Of a stretch of DNA of 53,349 bases, positions 48,621-53,349 are shown in pieces; the stretch's first letter is position 1; each line of letters starts with the position of its first letter. Made by a program: the position numbers and the translations under genes. Source of the stretch: Hofstenia miamia. Taxonomy: Eukaryota > Xenacoelomorpha > Acoela. Location: NCBI GenBank assembly GCA_004352715.1, contig SCFE01000098.1:213222-266570 (forward strand), in the 5' to 3' direction. Below the pieces are notes generated by a model. That model saw nothing but the letters and a program-made list of their open reading frames with translations. It was not told the origin of the DNA and did not search any database.

Positions 48621-49434
48621 GTAAGATAAAAGAACGAAACAGTAGAGGGCTTATATAGAATTGTGATGTGAACATCTTACTAGTGGTAGGAGTGAATCGC
48701 ATTAGGTAAATTAATTAAAATACAAAAAAGTTTTAAAATTTAGCGAAATTCATATAAAGCATGGATAGTAGAGGAATACACAAATGCACTGAGCTATTTA
48801 CAAATGATTGGGGCAGAAAACGCTAGTGTTGCTTTTAACGCAATTCAGTGTGTCATTTGAGGAAAGGAGTACTTGATAAGCATAGAGAAATACAACTGCT
48901 TTAGCAAGCTTTGAAATGATACACTCAGTGGAATACACCGATTGAAGGAATTGTTTTTGATGCACAACTCAGTAAAAAAGTTATCGTGACATTTCATTAC
49001 TAGGTAGGTAGTAAGAAATTATTAAAGATGTCGAAGGTCTACTAATCCCATGAATAGATACTACAATCAAAAACCTTATAACAACAGATTGGCGTAAAGG
49101 CAGTTTAGAAGTAGAATTCAACTACGACGTTTTGAAAGGTTTTTGATTACAAAATCAGCATACATCTGTTTGAGTAGCATAATTCAAGATGTTACATCTA
49201 CGATTGGTTTAGCGAAACGAAAATTTTCAAAGAAACGCGTATTCAGCAATGCAGTACTTTCTATGAGGAAAATGAACACTAATTGATAAAATATCTGTCG
49301 TTAAAAAAGATACTGTAAATTAAGAATGTAAACAATGACTGTACTATGAATATGGAGATTGTTAGAATACATATTTGTACATGTCAAGTGTATGATTTAG
49401 TAATGTGCAGCAAAGGTTCGACCCGCGGGTGCGC

Positions 49435-49457
49435 ATTATTATTATTATTATTATTAT
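49435..49457. repeat. (ATT)n tract left of the LINE fragment
   Basis: About eight ATT units directly before the LINE coding remnant. Confidence 0.95.
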
Positions 49458-49789
49458 CAAAACCAGTGATAGAAACCACAATTTGCATAGTAGTATTAAT
49501 CGTCCAGATTCATTTTCATTTAAAGCTTCTAGATTATGGAATGACTTAAATCTCGAAATAAAAAAGGAACAAAATTATAAACATTTTAGAAGAAAAATTA
49601 AAAAAATTTTGTTATCCAAACAATCACTATTAGGAATATCAAACAAATTAAGCGCATGGACAGATTTCATTTAACATTTGAAATTTACGCCCTTTAAGTA
49701 AGTGTGCATATTATTAATTTTGTAAATATACATGTATATTAGTTTGTAGAATTTGTTTGTTTTGTTTATTTTAGCAATAAATTTGCTTG
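49458..49789 (+). mobile_element. 5'-truncated non-LTR retrotransposon (LINE) 3' end
   Basis: Encodes the C-terminal tail typical of LINE reverse-transcriptase ORF2: DSFSFKASRLWNDLNLEI, then FRRKIKKILL, ending in TAA at 49672-49674. A short 3' UTR follows with AATAAA at 49776-49781 and then an (ATT)n tail. CR1/L2/Jockey-group elements share the FSF...LWN.L motif. Only the last 60-70 codons remain, so the copy is dead. The clade cannot be fixed from this piece. Confidence 0.75.

Positions 49790-49821
<32 letters not shown>
49790..49821. repeat. (ATT)n tract at the LINE 3' end
   Basis: About ten ATT units starting 8 bp after the AATAAA. It may be the LINE tail or part of the target microsatellite. 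Confidence 0.95.
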
Positions 49822-49822
<1 letters not shown>

Positions 49823-50199
49823 ATTGAGTACGAATGGGTACGATCAAGCTTTCCATTCCATATTATATCTATTTCAAATAATAATATATTAAAAAATTCA
49901 CTTAAAAATGCTAAAAACAAACGCGCACAATAAACACGAATGGTTATAAAAATTAATTGAAATCGGTTAAAATAGCTTAACAGCAGTAAAGAAAATGTCA
50001 CTACCGCGTAAGATTAACAATTACAGGTAAGTGTGTGTACGGGAAAGAAAGCATTTTTAACGGGTGGGTGCAATATTGAAGCTATACGCAAACATCACTA
50101 AAAGGCATGCCTAATCAAAAAGTCAATTGATTTTTAAGCTCTACTAATATGAATTAATTGATTTTTCAAATAAAATAAATTTAACTTAAAATGTCAGGG

Positions 50200-50956
50200 T
50201 AGAGCTGGACGCCGTTAAAATTTATATCGGCGGCGGCGTGGGCTCTAAAATTCATCAGCAGCGGCGGCGTGAATCGGCGTGGCGTGACTGGCTGCTTCAA
50301 AATTTTCGTAAAAAATGTTCATGCCATAGCTTGTGGTTACATATAACGACCCGAAGTAATACATGTAGGTCATAAATATCTATATTAATAAAGGTGAGTT
50401 CATTGTGTGTATGTGTCCGTTTGTGTGTGAAGCTAGGCCTAATTTTTTTTCGAATTCCTATCCAACTTTGCATAATTGTAGAAATATCCCTTGGAAGTGT
50501 CATGCGAGTGAGCGATTTTTTGAAATTCAGCGAGAGCTATGGGAGAGCTAATAAAGGGCCCGGACTCCACGTTTTGGTACAATGAAAAAACAGCTTAACA
50601 ACATTCATTTAATAGGTACTAGTAGTCGATAGTACAAAATTTAATGAAATAAACAGATAAACAAACCAACATAAAAAGTTCAGCAAAATAAGAATGCTTA
50701 AAGCGAATATAAGGTTAAATGAACACTAAAATTTCTTTGAGATTAGCGCAAGCCAATAGCTTAGCTCATAACCAAATGTCATTAAGGATTATATAATATG
50801 AATGTTGAATCGAAAATTGTAAATAGCCAATGTTATATATTTTTAATCAAATTGTACTACGAACAATTTGAAATTCTTTGGTTCAAATCATTATTTCTTG
50901 AATGTTTCCACGCCGTTTCAAAACTCTCGGCGGCGGCGAAGTGAGGAAAAGCTCTA
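50200..50956. mobile_element. hAT-like non-autonomous element, 757 bp, exact 8-bp target duplication
   Basis: Starts TAGAGCT and ends AGCTCTA, with TGTCAGGG at 50192-50199 and again at 50957-50964. TAGAG fits the hAT terminus consensus YARNG. Both subterminal regions carry GGCGGCGGCG clusters, extreme for this AT-rich window. No transposase inside; a 63-codon ORF there is not recognised. Confidence 0.85.
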
Positions 50957-53054
50957 TGTCAGGGTGCTAAAAAAATATTGGAAATGGGTGATGAATAGTT
51001 AACACTAGACTGAAGAATGTTAAAAAAAAATGAAAAACTTCAAAAAAAATTAAGCGAAATGGCATTCAACTGTTAGATTTGGAAAGCCTTTATATTATTA
51101 GAATGTCACGATGAAATAAATGGTTCTTCAAATTGGTGACTTCAAAATATTTTTGTATGAATTAACTGCTAAGCAAACGATCAGTGGCATGCATGTTACA
51201 CATTAGCTTTTTATGAAAGCACTGTTTTACAAAAAATTCCTTAATTAGCGTAAACATGATATTTTCCAAAAATTGCGGATGGTAAACGGAATTCTATCAG
51301 GGTCTCTGTATAAAATATTTGGCAAAAGAAGAAATTTTTAAGAGGAAAGATTGAAGCAAGCTTGTTACAATATATCAATCACAACATCGTAAATTACAAA
51401 ATGGCAATAAACAATTAAATTAGACAAGCCATGCATCGCAATTAACTGTAGAGGAAAATGACAAATCTGCATGTGGAAAGGAGTCAAAATCGATAAATTT
51501 TCGCTGATTAAGAAGCTATTTGAAAAACCACTGTGCTTCTAGAAAAAATATTCCTTCTCTGAAACAAAGGTCATATATAAGTGCAAAGCCCTTTCAGCAT
51601 CGAATGATCAGAAATAAAATATACAAAAATCAAAGAAAAAAATTACAAATATATTATTACAATTAAAAAATTATAATGCAAATTCATAAATGTGGTGACA
51701 ATATGATATTGTTATAGAACAATAGTAACTAATATAAATGAAGTTGGCCTACTATTAGACGATTAATAATCGCAAGGCCCTTTTAGGTGTTAAGGCCTTA
51801 ATTGTTAAAACACAATTTAGACTTGGGTAGGTTTTATAACAAATTAAATATATTCTTAGAATACAAATTTTAAAATCTTCCATGGAATCAATAAACAGGC
51901 ATAAATCATTATGCAAAAGCACCAATGAGTACTAAAAATAAATAAAAATGTCTCCGACTAATAGCTAATTAACGGAGATTGTCATTACACGTTGAAAATT
52001 AAGAAGCGTGATTAATTAAACAAGATTTGATTTCACAACTTATATAATTCTCCTCAATTATTAAAAATAATAACGAATTTTATAAATCTTAAATATAAAA
52101 ATCACATTCCAACAAGTTATCTTAGTAAGAAACATGATTAGAAATCAACAACCTCCATACAACAAATGATAAAAAAATCCTTACTCTAATCTTGTTGAAA
52201 TCGAGATTTAAGAATGATTATAAATATGTGACAAGAAACTAAATCTAAAATTAAAAACTACGTAATTAACAAGAACACAAATAAGCGGAAACAAAACCGG
52301 AAATAGCTTAAATATTATTATAAATAATGTTCAATATTGCAAACAAACTTCGGCGACTGAGTGGGGTGTGCTAAACAAATTATCTAAAAAAGTAAATCAT
52401 TAGAAACTTCCAAAATTCAAAAATAGCTAAGCTACACAAATCTGAAATTCTAGGCCTAAAACCATTTCTAGCTGAATTTTTTGTAAGTTTTTGATCAAAT
52501 TCTTGGCACGAAAAATAATTGAAAATTGGGTGCAACATTCAGAAAATAGACCTATCTCTAAAGTAAATTTCAAAATTTAAAAAAGATTTTTATAAAAATA
52601 GTGGTATTTCCCAAACCTTTGAATGAAAAGTTGAGTAGGTCCATTTAAAATTATTAGTGCAAAATACTAGTTACATCATATCGTGAAACAGCTTATTATA
52701 ACATTTTTGTCTCACTGTGAGGTATACCGAGACCTACTGTAATCAAGGTCTGGTTATTTGCATTTGCAGTAATATGAATGAAAATTAGGCCAAAAATGTA
52801 CTATGTCACAGGCCAACAGTTAATGTAACAAGTCGCTTAAAGAATTTGCTACTTCACACATCTTCATGCTTGTTGAAAGATTTTGCTTTTTTGAAAACTG
52901 TATATCCAAACGAAATGAGGCCATTAATAATAAAAAATCACTTTTTACATTTCAAAATCAATTATTTAAAAATAGAATGTAGACCGACAATAGTACAAAT
53001 ATAGTTCTACTGTTTACATTTGAAAATGTAGTATTTTTAATAATCTATTGTATT
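50957..53054. other. Unassigned AT-rich stretch
   Basis: I see no gene, RNA or clear repeat here beyond the hAT target duplication at its left edge. Confidence 0.5.
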
Positions 53055-53349
53055 CAGTGGTGTAGAGAAGGAGAGCTCAGAGGGCTGAGCCCCTTGTTTA
53101 AATTTATTTGGGACGCAGCATGTAAGGATCAAAGGCTCCAAATATTCAAATATTAACCCTTTCTTGCATAGAACTTTATATTTCAAGACAGAACCATAAA
53201 ATCTCCCAAATTGCAGTCCACTTTCAGTAGTCATTTTGCAAAACATGTTAAAATTAAGTTACTTAACTTCATTTATTACAAGCTGTTATTGATCTTAGAT
53301 TTATTGTCCAGATGGTACTTAAGCTCACAGGAGGAGTTTCCCCCCCCCC
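53055..53349. mobile_element. hAT-like element start, then poly-C at the window edge
   Basis: CAGTGGTGTAG followed by GAGGGCTGAGCCCC is a common hAT MITE start. No right end is seen. The window stops in ten Cs (53340-53349), probably a gap edge like the poly-G gap at 18465. Confidence 0.45.

Noticed and set aside
49412-49430. GGTTCGACCC resembles a tRNA B box
   Set aside because: No A box or foldable T-arm/acceptor stem around it, and it abuts an (ATT)n tract.
1-53349. CRISPR arrays, prophage, operons or bacterial defence systems
   Set aside because: The window is eukaryotic: spliced genes, eukaryotic transposons, no regularly spaced repeats and no operon-like gene runs.

Overview
The window is a piece of an animal nuclear genome. 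It is strongly A+T-rich (about 70% by eye), has spliced genes with GT-AG introns, and carries many short non-autonomous DNA transposons, (TA)n and (ATT)n microsatellites and four N-gaps. Nothing prokaryotic, organellar or viral was seen. Two conserved eukaryotic housekeeping genes are recognisable, both on the minus strand. The methionyl-tRNA synthetase has the animal layout of GST-like N-domain, class I core and C-terminal WHEP domain. The ARPC4 copy is unusually divergent, which suggests a fast-evolving invertebrate. The species cannot be named from the sequence.

Layout. Positions 1-3141 hold a GC-richer left edge with an open frame running off the window, plus several plus-strand protein-like fragments with stops. 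Positions 3142-6178 (minus) encode residues 1-109 of ARPC4, a subunit of the actin-nucleating Arp2/3 complex, in three exons; the C-terminal part was not found and probably lies left of the window. A possible extra 5' exon sits at 10104-10177 and is in frame with ARPC4. Positions 10178-32522 are a 22 kb stretch with no recognisable gene, holding hAT-like, mariner/Stowaway-like and fold-back elements, a telomere-like G-rich repeat and three N-gaps. Positions 32707-44196 (minus) hold a complete six-exon cytosolic methionyl-tRNA synthetase (MARS1) of 863 aa whose exons join in frame without a break. Its introns contain a piggyBac-like MITE, two hairpin elements and hAT-like ends. Positions 44197-53349 hold no recognisable host gene apart from one orphan exon-like ORF, a 5'-truncated LINE between two (ATT)n tracts and a hAT element with an exact 8-bp target duplication.

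The two genes are not functionally linked. The most interesting shared trait is that both ATG codons lie 2-4 nt downstream of a TTTTAG acceptor-like site, as expected for spliced-leader trans-splicing or for very short 5' UTR remnants after a 5' UTR intron. I found no convincing new multi-gene system. The best leads are this start-site architecture, the MITE sitting almost on a MARS1 splice acceptor, the in-frame ARPC4 N-terminal extension exon, and the (ATT)n-flanked LINE end.
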